A stretch of 64,000 bases of DNA, from assembly GCA_016699615.1 (NCBI GenBank), contig CP064984.1, positions 620,001 through 684,000 on the forward strand, read 5' to 3'. The translations under genes and the position numbers were made by a program. Numbering within the stretch: position 1 is the first letter of the stretch; each line of letters opens with the position of its first letter. The notes beneath the pieces are model-generated. The model worked only from the letters and a program-made list of their open reading frames with translations. It searched no databases and was not told the origin of the DNA. Positions 35,360 through 44,335 of the stretch are shown here, piece by piece. The DNA comes from Sphingobacteriales bacterium (lineage in GTDB: Bacteria > Bacteroidota > Bacteroidia > Chitinophagales > JADIYW01).

Positions 35360-36613
35360 TTATATTTTTTTCTGTTCAGAGCGTTTAGCTTTCATCATCA
35401 AAAATGGCATTTCAAATTTATAAAAACTTAATTTTGCTGCATAATAGGTAAGCGTAAAACAAAATGCTATTGCTGCTACATCTGCAAAGAATAGTGGTAA
35501 ATATTTTTTAAATATAAATAAATAGAAAAACCATGTAACTACTATAAATAATGGGTGATAAACATAAATACCATATACTATTCTACCACAATTTTTGAAA
35601 AATGAAAAACGCAATGGCTTATTGACAAAAGAATCTGGGTATTTTAAAAGATAATAAAACAAAGTTGCACCAAGAATATTATACAAAGTATTGATGTATG
35701 CATATTGTCCATTTCGCATAATAACATGTTCACTGTTCATCACTTTTATGATAGACTCATGGCTTTCTCTTGCTAAGTCTATAATATTATAAACTTGACT
35801 AGCTGCCAACACAAAGAAACTTACGATGACTATCCACCTCAATACTTTTCTATTGTCGTAACTGATGAGTGGAATTAGAATACCATACATAAATGCATCG
35901 AACTGAAATAATGATGAACGATAGAAAAAATTATACAAAGCACTCAATGGTTCAGTTCCAAATGGTGTAAGCATTTCTACTTTGTATCTCAGAAAAATAT
36001 ATCCAAAAAATCTCACTAGTGGATAGACAACAATTGAAATAATTGCTATCTTTTTAATCGTTTCTTTTTTGCAAAAGAAAATTAATGTTGGAATAATTAA
36101 ATAAAATTGTTCTTCTAATGACAATGACCAAAGATGTGGCAAATACAAACATCTTAAATGATCTTCATGTATTAACCATGAATAGAGTTCTCTATAATTG
36201 AACGTAAATGTAACCAACATCCAACCATAATATTTAAAATCGTGTATTATACCTAAAGTGTATTGCTCTGGCGTACCCATTGTTGCCAAACCAATCATTA
36301 GGATAATGCCTAAGTATAAAAAATATACTGGCAAAATACGCAAGGCTCTTTTGATATAGAAATTTTTAGCATATGGTTTAAATTCTCCAAACTTCTCTTT
36401 TTCTTTATATAAGATAGAACTTATTAAAAATGCTGATAAGATAAAAAATCCATGAAGCCCAAAATGTGCAAATACAACTGGAATCTTAATCATTAATAAA
36501 AATGGCATATGATTAATAATAGTTGTAAGCATAGACGCACCACGCAGACCGTCAATCGCCTCAAAATATTCTATTGATGGTTTTTTTATTTGAATGTCAT
36601 TTTGCTGATCCAT
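35360..36613 (-). CDS. acyltransferase family 3 protein 2
   Basis: A 417-residue membrane AT3 acyltransferase with the signature DGLRGASMLTTIINHM and HLWSLSLEEQFYL. It is nearest to protein 4 (37933-39222): both share long identical stretches such as LRFSFFKNCGRIVYGIYVYH and end in KAKRSEQKKI, pointing to a recent duplication, although protein 3 lies between. It is 28 bp from protein 1. Function as for the family: O-acylation of a surface glycan or lipid. Confidence 0.9.
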   Translation of the reverse strand: MDQQNDIQIKKPSIEYFEAIDGLRGASMLTTIINHMPFLLMIKIPVVFAHFGLHGFFILSAFLISSILYKEKEKFGEFKPYAKNFYIKRALRILPVYFLYLGIILMIGLATMGTPEQYTLGIIHDFKYYGWMLVTFTFNYRELYSWLIHEDHLRCLYLPHLWSLSLEEQFYLIIPTLIFFCKKETIKKIAIISIVVYPLVRFFGYIFLRYKVEMLTPFGTEPLSALYNFFYRSSLFQFDAFMYGILIPLISYDNRKVLRWIVIVSFFVLAASQVYNIIDLARESHESIIKVMNSEHVIMRNGQYAYINTLYNILGATLFYYLLKYPDSFVNKPLRFSFFKNCGRIVYGIYVYHPLFIVVTWFFYLFIFKKYLPLFFADVAAIAFCFTLTYYAAKLSFYKFEMPFLMMKAKRSEQKKI

Positions 36614-36655
36614 AATAATTTATTGCTCTAATATAATTAATAAGATAATAGAAAT

Positions 36656-37891
36656 CTAAATTTTAGGTTTTAATTTTAGGAAGCGCATCTCAAACTTATA
36701 ATAACTAAATTTGGCAAAATAGTAAGTTGTTGTAATACAAAATATTATTGCAATAAAATCTGCCAAGATATTTGGAATCCACTTTATCAAAAATCCATAA
36801 TATAATGCTAATGTAAGCAAGGCAAAAACAGCATGATATACATAGAACCCATAAACTATCTTGCCTATTTTTTTCAAAAAATCTACACCATATAATTTAT
36901 TAAAAAATGAGTTTGGGAAATATACTGCAATATATACTAAGCAAAAGCTGACTAAATTATATAAGGTATTGACTACTGTGTATTGTCCGTTTTTGTATAG
37001 CACCATAGTATTTGCAATTGAATCTAAAAAACTCAACTTATTCTGTATTGAAAAGATGTAGGAACTATATATTTGGTTGCCTAATAAAAGTGCAATAAAG
37101 AAAACATAGAGTGCGTAGAGTATTTTTTTATTGTTGATATTAACTAATGGAATGAGTAAGCCATAAAAAAATGCATCGAACTGAAATAGTGATGAACGAT
37201 AAAAGAAATTGAATAGTACATTACTTTCTTCACCAAAGGTTGCTTTCATTTGCACCACATCGCGTAGATATTGAAAACCAAAAATTCTAATAAATGGATA
37301 AATAAGTATAACGATGATTGATATATTTCTAATTGATTTTTTACTTAAGAAATAAATCACAGTAGGTATTATCAAATAAAATTGTTCTTCGATAGATATA
37401 GACCATAAATGTGGAAACACATGGCAACGTAAATGACTTAAGTCTTGCGACCAAGCATATACTTCTCTGTAGTTGAAGGTAAATGTAAGCAACATCCAAC
37501 CAAAATGTTTGATGTCATATACTACACCTAAGAAAGTATTTTCTATTGTTGGTGCCACTAATCTTAAAATGATTGCAAATCCTATAAAAAATAAAATATA
37601 TGCCCAATATAATGGCAAAATTCGTAATGCTCTTTTGATATAAAAATCTTTAGCAAAAGCTTTAAAAGAAGTTGCTCTTTCTTTTTGTTTGTATAAAATA
37701 CTACTAATCAAAAATGCTGAAAGTACAAAGAATAGATGTAAACTAAACTGTGCAAGAAATGCTGGTATCTTAAAATTAGCCAAATGCAGATGCACTAATA
37801 ATACACTCAGCATAAACAAACCTCTGATGCCATCAATAGATTCTATATAACCTATTGAATGTGTTTTCTCGATTTGCTGAGCATCTGTCAT
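36656..37891 (-). CDS. acyltransferase family 3 protein 3
   Basis: A 411-residue membrane AT3 acyltransferase. Signature IDGIRGLFMLSVLLVHLHL (Arg and His kept) and HLWSISIEEQFYL. It is more different from proteins 2 and 4 than they are from each other, so the array did not arise by simple recent amplification only. It keeps the FYKFEMRF end that all members share. No extra SGNH domain is present, so it depends on other proteins, or acts directly, for transfer. Confidence 0.9.
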   Translation of the reverse strand: MTDAQQIEKTHSIGYIESIDGIRGLFMLSVLLVHLHLANFKIPAFLAQFSLHLFFVLSAFLISSILYKQKERATSFKAFAKDFYIKRALRILPLYWAYILFFIGFAIILRLVAPTIENTFLGVVYDIKHFGWMLLTFTFNYREVYAWSQDLSHLRCHVFPHLWSISIEEQFYLIIPTVIYFLSKKSIRNISIIVILIYPFIRIFGFQYLRDVVQMKATFGEESNVLFNFFYRSSLFQFDAFFYGLLIPLVNINNKKILYALYVFFIALLLGNQIYSSYIFSIQNKLSFLDSIANTMVLYKNGQYTVVNTLYNLVSFCLVYIAVYFPNSFFNKLYGVDFLKKIGKIVYGFYVYHAVFALLTLALYYGFLIKWIPNILADFIAIIFCITTTYYFAKFSYYKFEMRFLKLKPKI

Positions 37892-37932
37892 TTCTTATTG
37901 ATTGTTATGTTTATCATGTTGGTTGCAGAATA

Positions 37933-39222
37933 TTAGATTTTCTTTTGTTCTGATCGTTTAGCTTTTAACAACAAGAATGGCATTTCAAATTTATAGAAAC
38001 TCAATTTACAAGCATAATATGTTGTCGTAAAGCAGAATGCAATTGCACCTGCATCTACCAAGAATTTTATGATATACATATCAGCTATATTTGTTGGTAA
38101 TAATTTAAAGATTAATGAATACAATACAAGCGTTAGCATTACAAATAACGGATGATATACATAAATACCATATACAATTCTACCACAATTTTTAAAGAAA
38201 GAAAAACGTAGTGGTTTATTTACAAAAGAATCTGGAAATTTTAATAGATAATAAAACAATGTTGCTCCAAGAATATTATATAATGTATTGATGTATGCAA
38301 ATTGTCCGTTGCGCATAATAACGTCTGCATGGCTAATAACTTGGATAATTGGTTTTCCACTATCATTTGCCAAATCTATAATATTATATATTTGAGAAGT
38401 TGCAATAGCAAAGAATGTAATTATAATTATCCAACGCAATACTTTTCTGTTGTCATAACTGATTAACGGAATCATCATACCATACATAAATGCATCAAAC
38501 TGAAATAAAGACGAACGATAGAAGAAATCATATAACGCACTTAATTCTTCACTGCCATTTATTGTAAATGGCGTTATCATTTTTATATCGTATCTTAAAT
38601 ATAGATATCCAAAAAAACGAATTAGTGGATAAATTATAATAAATATTATTGAAATCTTCTTAATGGTTTCTTTTTTGCAAAAGAAAATAAGTGTAGGAAT
38701 TACTAAATAAAATTGCTCTTCTAATGAGATTGACCATAGATGTGGAAAAAACATACAACGCAAGTGGCTTTCATCTATTATCCAAGAATATAATTCGCGG
38801 TAGTTGAATGTAAAAGTAATCAGCATCCAACCGTAGTGTTTTAAATCATATAAAATTCCTAATGGTGCCTGTAATGCAGTGCCTTTGGTAGCTAAGCCTA
38901 ATAATAATACTAAAAATAAGTATAAAAAATATACAGGAAAAATTCTCAATACTCTTTTTATGTAGAAGTTTTTGGCGTATGGTTTATATGCACCAAATTT
39001 TTCTTTTTCTTTATATAATATACTACTAATCAAAAATGCTGATAATATAAAAAATCCATGTAAGCCAAAGTGAGCGAAAACTACTGGAACTTTAATTACT
39101 TGTAAAAAGAACATATGGTTGATAATGGTCATCAACATAGAAGAACCACGCAAACCATCAATCACTTCAAAATATTGAACTGAAGGTTTCTGCATTTTTA
39201 TTTTTGTGGTATGCTCAGCCAT
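37933..39222 (-). CDS. acyltransferase family 3 protein 4
   Basis: A 429-residue membrane AT3 acyltransferase with DGLRGSSMLMTIINHM and HLWSISLEEQFYL. Nearest paralogue is protein 2. It has a small insertion in the loop about 225-232 (INGSEEL) and near 375-385 (LPTNIADMYIIK) compared with protein 2. Its ATG overlaps the stop of protein 5 as TAATG, so these two are translationally coupled. Confidence 0.9.
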   Translation of the reverse strand: MAEHTTKIKMQKPSVQYFEVIDGLRGSSMLMTIINHMFFLQVIKVPVVFAHFGLHGFFILSAFLISSILYKEKEKFGAYKPYAKNFYIKRVLRIFPVYFLYLFLVLLLGLATKGTALQAPLGILYDLKHYGWMLITFTFNYRELYSWIIDESHLRCMFFPHLWSISLEEQFYLVIPTLIFFCKKETIKKISIIFIIIYPLIRFFGYLYLRYDIKMITPFTINGSEELSALYDFFYRSSLFQFDAFMYGMMIPLISYDNRKVLRWIIIITFFAIATSQIYNIIDLANDSGKPIIQVISHADVIMRNGQFAYINTLYNILGATLFYYLLKFPDSFVNKPLRFSFFKNCGRIVYGIYVYHPLFVMLTLVLYSLIFKLLPTNIADMYIIKFLVDAGAIAFCFTTTYYACKLSFYKFEMPFLLLKAKRSEQKKI

Positions 39223-40427
39223 TATTTTTTATTTTTTAATAAATTTAGAAATTTAATTTCCATTTTCCAAAAGCTAAGCATAGATATGAGATAGATACAA
39301 ATAATAGAAAAAATAATTGTCAATAATTGACTAAAAAATATATGGAATGGAAGAATTTTTTGTAGTAATGGATACACAATTCCAACTGATGGAATTATGA
39401 TTAGATATTGATACACATAGGCTGAGTATGAATATTTTCCGCCAAAATCCATGATAATTTTTTTATCAAAAAACTTTAAGAAATTTGGATCAAAGAAGCA
39501 AGTAAGGAAGCTAAAAAATACTGTCATATTTACTAAAACATCGTTGTAAATATATTGACTATTTAGCACACCTACATCAAAATAAAATATAGAATAATTA
39601 AAAGGTCTGCTATATTTTTCACTAATATCAAAACCATTGTAAATAATTGAAACAAATAGCAATATCCATAATACTATATGAATAATCTTGTACCATTTTA
39701 TTCTATTTTTAAAATTATATGTTGCTAATAGTATACCATAGAAAAATGAATCGATTTGTAAAAATGTTGTTCTATAATATATCAATCCTTTTTGCAAAAT
39801 ATTTTGTTCATGTATCAATACATTATTAAAATACCAAACTCTAAGTATTGGAATAAAAATAATCATGAATATTGAAAGTACTGCTAATTGTTTTCTGTTT
39901 AGAAAAAGAATTACTGTTGGAATTACTAAATAAAACTGCTCTTCAATAGATACTGTCCAAAGATGCGAAAACAACATTAACTCAGGCGCATCAATTCCTT
40001 TTAAAAATGCAAATAGTTCTCTAAAATTAAAAGTAAAAGTAAATAGCATAATTCCATATTTCTTTACTTCTGTGAGTACACCAATAACATCTCTATGTAT
40101 TAATAATTTTGAGAGTACACCTAACCCAATAATTAAAAAAATATAAAAGAAATACACAGGAAAAATCCTCATTATACGTTTTGAGTAAAAGCCTAAATAG
40201 TATAATTTTGTTTTTACTTTGTCTTCTTTAGCAATTAATAGTCCTCTTGAAATTAAGAATGCAGACATTATAAAAAAACCATGCAACACAAAATATGGCA
40301 ATAATACTGGAACATTTGCATGACTAAATTGATGGTGTAGAATAAATATTAAATAGAGTAAAACGCCTCTATAAACATCAAATTGAAATATTTTTTTGTT
40401 GGTATATTGAAAGTCATGTTTAATCAT
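39222..40427 (-). CDS. acyltransferase family 3 protein 5 (divergent member)
   Basis: A 401-residue membrane AT3 acyltransferase and the first of the array in transcription order. The signature is changed to FDVYRGVLLYLIFILHH (the Arg and His are kept, DGLRG becomes DVYRG), and HLWTVSIEEQFYL is present. This is the most divergent of the five and may act on another acceptor or donor. It follows GT-C-like protein A with a 32-bp gap. Confidence 0.88.
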   Translation of the reverse strand: MIKHDFQYTNKKIFQFDVYRGVLLYLIFILHHQFSHANVPVLLPYFVLHGFFIMSAFLISRGLLIAKEDKVKTKLYYLGFYSKRIMRIFPVYFFYIFLIIGLGVLSKLLIHRDVIGVLTEVKKYGIMLFTFTFNFRELFAFLKGIDAPELMLFSHLWTVSIEEQFYLVIPTVILFLNRKQLAVLSIFMIIFIPILRVWYFNNVLIHEQNILQKGLIYYRTTFLQIDSFFYGILLATYNFKNRIKWYKIIHIVLWILLFVSIIYNGFDISEKYSRPFNYSIFYFDVGVLNSQYIYNDVLVNMTVFFSFLTCFFDPNFLKFFDKKIIMDFGGKYSYSAYVYQYLIIIPSVGIVYPLLQKILPFHIFFSQLLTIIFSIICIYLISMLSFWKMEIKFLNLLKNKK

Positions 40428-40459
40428 ATTTAGAATTTTAAAACATTAAGCAAGATAAA

Positions 40460-42118
40460 TTATTTTAGTAGTTCTTTTTTTACAAACAAACTTCCATCTG
40501 CATCTTTGAGTATTATTTTTTCCCAATTTAGGTCTTTATAATGATACATAAAATTTTGGAAAGTTGAGTCAGATTGGTGTCTATCTTCATTTTCCATATA
40601 ACTTGACAAATATATCATATTAATATCCTTTGCTACTACTAATGAGTCATAAAATGGTTTGTTTGTAAAATATTCAGTAGCATAGGCAAAATTATTCGGC
40701 AAATAAATTTGCAAGAATTCAATAGTTAGTAAGTTAACTTTATCTTTTATACCTAAGCTTTTAATGTAATTTATATATGGCACATAGCTTGGATTCTCAT
40801 ATTGTGCAAATTTATTATATCTTGGGTATTTAGATATATGTGGCGTAACCAAAACCAATCCAGATATAATAATTAAACACAGAGGTAATATAAACTTAGG
40901 GTTTATCTTGAATTTCAAATCAAAGAATGGTGAAATTAGAATATATAATACATATATAAACAACGGCAATTGCATTATAAAATAATGTTCTCTTGGAAAA
41001 ATAATAAACGATGCAAACAAAGGTGGTGCTGCAATAACAGCAAAAAATAATAAATAAATAAATGATGATTTTACATTTTTTACAAATTCACGCTTGTATT
41101 TTTCAAAACCTAGACAATACAACAAACCAATAAAAATTACTATAAAAATAAAATATTTATATAATGAATTTATATTGAGTATATATTTGGGTATCCAAAG
41201 TTCTGGTATAAAATTATATGTTTGTTCAAAATAATGTTTAATATTTTCAATTACATGCCTTTTCGTTTCTGCTGGGTTATTTTTATACATTTGCTTAAAT
41301 GTTCGACTTTTGCCAAATTTTTTTTCAAAGATTTCTGGCCATCTAATAAAATAAGTCATGTCTTTATTTTCCCATCTTAGTACATTAAATGCATAATGTT
41401 GTCCTAGAGCAAAATAGGCACGTCCTGTATTTTTTATTGGAGATTTCCAAACTAAAAAAAACAATGAGAATATCAGAAAGAGAATAGTAAATATAATTTT
41501 ATTCCATTTTGTAAGTCCAAAATTTATCGTTTCTTTTAAATAAAATTTTTGGTAACCAACAAAGACAATTAGAATTGCAATTAATAAATATGCACTCATC
41601 AATAGTTCTGGGCGTGCAAAAGCTAAAACACCACAAACCAATGCTCCAAATAGCAAAAATTTGAGGTAATTAAATTTCAGATAATAACTTATTGCTGCAT
41701 ATAACAATAAGAATGAAATTGCAAAATGGCTAATTCTTGGCCACCAATCAAAAGCTGCAATAAAAGAACTCAGCATTAAACACCATGATAAAAAAACACA
41801 TAATATCCAAGGTACTCTTCTTACATATAAAAAAATACATAACACTACTGAAGGCAACCAAGTAAGAAAAATAATTGCCGTATAATGCAATTGAATATCA
41901 TTTGAAATAAATTGATGTGCAATTTTATAACATAGTATATATAATGCACCATATCCACCTGGATATATAATTGGATGAAAACGTGAAAGCAATAAATATC
42001 CACTTTCATCTAGTAAAGACACATCTAAATATTCTGTATAATTTCTAAAAAATAGGAATAATACAGTTAGTGAAAATGTAGCATAAATAACATGATGAAG
42101 TTTTTTATTTATTTTCAT
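40460..42118 (-). CDS. GT-C-like multi-pass membrane protein A
   Basis: A 552-residue protein, taking the ATG at 42118; an ATG at 42163 would put the start inside the terminator stem of the preceding gene. About 11 helices. The first external loop has LLDESGY and HPIIYPGGYGALYILCYK, matching protein B at 30430-32091 over its whole length (also IAAFDWW, YFALGQHYAF, FPREHYFIMQLP). It follows hydrolase A, just as protein B follows hydrolase B, so the pair is duplicated as a cassette. A glycosyltransferase-like role is inferred from the DE loop. Confidence 0.7.
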   Translation of the reverse strand: MKINKKLHHVIYATFSLTVLFLFFRNYTEYLDVSLLDESGYLLLSRFHPIIYPGGYGALYILCYKIAHQFISNDIQLHYTAIIFLTWLPSVVLCIFLYVRRVPWILCVFLSWCLMLSSFIAAFDWWPRISHFAISFLLLYAAISYYLKFNYLKFLLFGALVCGVLAFARPELLMSAYLLIAILIVFVGYQKFYLKETINFGLTKWNKIIFTILFLIFSLFFLVWKSPIKNTGRAYFALGQHYAFNVLRWENKDMTYFIRWPEIFEKKFGKSRTFKQMYKNNPAETKRHVIENIKHYFEQTYNFIPELWIPKYILNINSLYKYFIFIVIFIGLLYCLGFEKYKREFVKNVKSSFIYLLFFAVIAAPPLFASFIIFPREHYFIMQLPLFIYVLYILISPFFDLKFKINPKFILPLCLIIISGLVLVTPHISKYPRYNKFAQYENPSYVPYINYIKSLGIKDKVNLLTIEFLQIYLPNNFAYATEYFTNKPFYDSLVVAKDINMIYLSSYMENEDRHQSDSTFQNFMYHYKDLNWEKIILKDADGSLFVKKELLK

Positions 42119-42132
42119 ATAATAATAAAAAA

Positions 42133-42159
42133 AGCGTTGTCTGCAATGCAAACAACGCT
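42133..42159 (-). terminator. rho-independent terminator after hydrolase A
   Basis: On the minus strand: stem AGCGTTGT / ACAACGCT with an 11-base loop, followed by seven T. It lies 19 bp after the stop of the hydrolase A gene and before the ATG of GT-C-like protein A, so it divides the island into at least two transcripts or partly attenuates the downstream part. Confidence 0.8.
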
Positions 42160-42177
42160 CCAAAATACAAAATGTTT

Positions 42178-44052
42178 TTATTTGTTTATCAAGATTTTTT
42201 CATTTATCAATATCTTTTCTCCACTACGTATTTGTATATAATATAAACCCTTAGCTTGTTGGCTAATATCTATTTGCTTCTGAATACTATTACCTGCTTC
42301 TATACTTTCAGTGATATTCTGCTCAAAAACAATTGCACCTAATGTATTAAAAACACTAATTTGATAATTTTCTACTCTTTCTTCTATTTTTACTTGTGCA
42401 TTAAACAAACCATTATTAGGATTTGGATACAATGACGTTTTAGGTGCAAATGGAATTTTAGTTGTAACTTCTCCTTTTGATATTCTTTGCGAATTTAAAG
42501 GTTCGCAATTGCTATCACGAAGTTGATATATCCAATCAGATGAAATATATGGTGTAGGGATAGGCAAGCCATTTATTCCAATATATGCTTTTCTATTACT
42601 AGAACTTTCTGTAGCACACATAACATAAGGTGTATTATTTATTGCATTAACATAAAACTGAGAACCTGCTTTATGAATTTGAAAAGTTTGACTATTTATT
42701 GCACTTAATGTATCAAAGAATGCTTTGTAAGTTCCGTTACTATTCATAGAACGTACCATAGTATTAATATTTGTGTTATTTAATCCACTTACAAAATTAT
42801 AAAATGAATAATTTCTATCATTAGGCTTATCAATTGCTAAGGTTGAATAAATAAAGTCTTGTGTAATTAAAGAAATAATATTATGTCCAGTATTACAAAC
42901 AGTTATAGTATAATTTGGAATATTTTTATTATTTAATGTGTCAATCTTTCTAGGAAATACATTTAAATATTTTGATAATTCAGTAGCAACATCGTCCTTC
43001 CCATGTATCATTAATATTCTTTTTAAGCTATCATTCTTCGTATATACATCAACTCTACTTGTACTCATATCATGGTCAGCATAGCCTCCTGACATAATTA
43101 TCCCAGCTTTTATATTATAATTTTTAGTTTGATAACTGGGAATTGTAAAATTTGTTGGACTTATATAATTACCTGAGTATGAGCTTGTAGGAAATTCATT
43201 TTTGTTAGTAAATAAGAGTGCTTCTGCATTTGATGTTCCATAACTAAATCCATAAACAAATAGTTTATTAGTATCTATATTATAAACACTATAGTTTGAC
43301 AATGAAAATTTAACAATAGATTCTGCTGTTATAAGTGAATAAGCTTTCCATCTATTATGTATAGTTGAAATATTTGGCAATACAATACTAAAAATTGGCA
43401 CACCATTTCCATATAATGCTGATGGTGCATTTGCAAAAGGAAATGATGCAGGGCATTGATTAAATACATTCTTTACTCTTCTAAGAGTTGACAAATTTTC
43501 ATATATTACAACAGTATAGCCTTTCATTAGATAATCCATTACTCCATATATATAGTATGATCTCCAATCTCTCAGCACACCCATATTCCCATGTGTAATA
43601 AAAATACATGGCGCTTTATTAGTGGAATTCTTTTGCTTAATAATAATTGCTCTAAGTTTAAAGCTAATTTTATTTAATAAAAATGTTGAGGTTATTTGAG
43701 GTGTATATTCAACTCTATATGCTGTGTATTTATTCATAATATCTATTGGCGTATTGCTATGAAAGCCATCAGAACTACAAGTTATTTCATTACCATTAAC
43801 ATTTGCTATTTTGCCAATTTCTATTGCTAGTTTTAAAGCTGTATGATGATAATTCTCTAAATTACTACCTGCATTTGTAACAATAAAATTCTCAGTATTT
43901 ACATTCAAATAATCATTTGTGGTTGTACTAGTAATAAAACCACTATAGTTATTTTGAAAACAACTTTGTGCATAAATTGACAAAGGAAAAATTGCCATTG
44001 AGAAGACAATAACAGCAACTATTAGTTTTTTAATTTTTTTTAGATTTTCCAT
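42178..44052 (-). CDS. secreted alpha/beta hydrolase A with T9SS sorting domain
   Basis: A 624-residue exported protein: signal peptide (ends IYAQ, about residue 29), alpha/beta-hydrolase domain (about 60-410) with nucleophile motif VYGFSYGTSN, an acid in IHGKDDVATE and a histidine in CNTGHNIIS, and a C-terminal T9SS type A sorting domain (SLYPNPNNGLFNAQVKI ... EKILINK). It has the same design as hydrolase B but without the DTT spacer repeats. A secreted esterase- or lipase-like role is likely. It is followed by a clear terminator. The gap upstream (44053-44335, 283 bp) holds the conserved repeat and no gene. Confidence 0.82.
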   Translation of the reverse strand: MENLKKIKKLIVAVIVFSMAIFPLSIYAQSCFQNNYSGFITSTTTNDYLNVNTENFIVTNAGSNLENYHHTALKLAIEIGKIANVNGNEITCSSDGFHSNTPIDIMNKYTAYRVEYTPQITSTFLLNKISFKLRAIIIKQKNSTNKAPCIFITHGNMGVLRDWRSYYIYGVMDYLMKGYTVVIYENLSTLRRVKNVFNQCPASFPFANAPSALYGNGVPIFSIVLPNISTIHNRWKAYSLITAESIVKFSLSNYSVYNIDTNKLFVYGFSYGTSNAEALLFTNKNEFPTSSYSGNYISPTNFTIPSYQTKNYNIKAGIIMSGGYADHDMSTSRVDVYTKNDSLKRILMIHGKDDVATELSKYLNVFPRKIDTLNNKNIPNYTITVCNTGHNIISLITQDFIYSTLAIDKPNDRNYSFYNFVSGLNNTNINTMVRSMNSNGTYKAFFDTLSAINSQTFQIHKAGSQFYVNAINNTPYVMCATESSSNRKAYIGINGLPIPTPYISSDWIYQLRDSNCEPLNSQRISKGEVTTKIPFAPKTSLYPNPNNGLFNAQVKIEERVENYQISVFNTLGAIVFEQNITESIEAGNSIQKQIDISQQAKGLYYIQIRSGEKILINEKILINK

Positions 44053-44130
44053 AATATAAATTTTAATATTAAAAATAATTTATTTGCAATATAATCTTAA
44101 AAAAACTAAAATAAAATTTTAAAAAAAGTC

Positions 44131-44300
44131 ATTTGTCAATAAAAAATAGAAATTAAATTTCATAACTAAACATAATTAAGAACGTATATATCAATAAAAT
44201 AGGTTTTTTTACAGAAATTATTTATGACATCAATAAAGGTTTTTTGTCAATGCCCAATTTTATTGAAAAATAAATACAAACAACTGATAATCAATTATAT
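44131..44300 (-). repeat. island intergenic repeat, copy A (TTTGTCAATAAAA boxes)
   Basis: Aligns in order with 33898-34080: TTTGTCAATAAAA (44132), TTAAGAAC (44177), TATCAATAAAATA (44189), ATCAATAAAG (44229), TTTGTCAAT (44243), and the end segment AAATAAATACAAACAACTG. Both copies lie between a gene stop and the start of a secreted hydrolase gene. The rest of the gap 44053-44335 shows nothing else. Confidence 0.6.
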
Positions 44301-44335
44301 ATAGGCATATATTTTATGCAATTAAAAAAGTAATT

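Noticed and set aside
42119..42163. N-terminal extension of GT-C-like protein A to 42163
   Set aside because: The extra 15 codons lie in the terminator of the upstream hydrolase gene; the ATG at 42118 gives the better membrane-protein start.
33898..44300. TTTGTCAATAAAA boxes as CRISPR repeats
   Set aside because: Boxes are short, unevenly spaced and degenerate, and the DNA between them is conserved in order between the two regions, unlike spacers.
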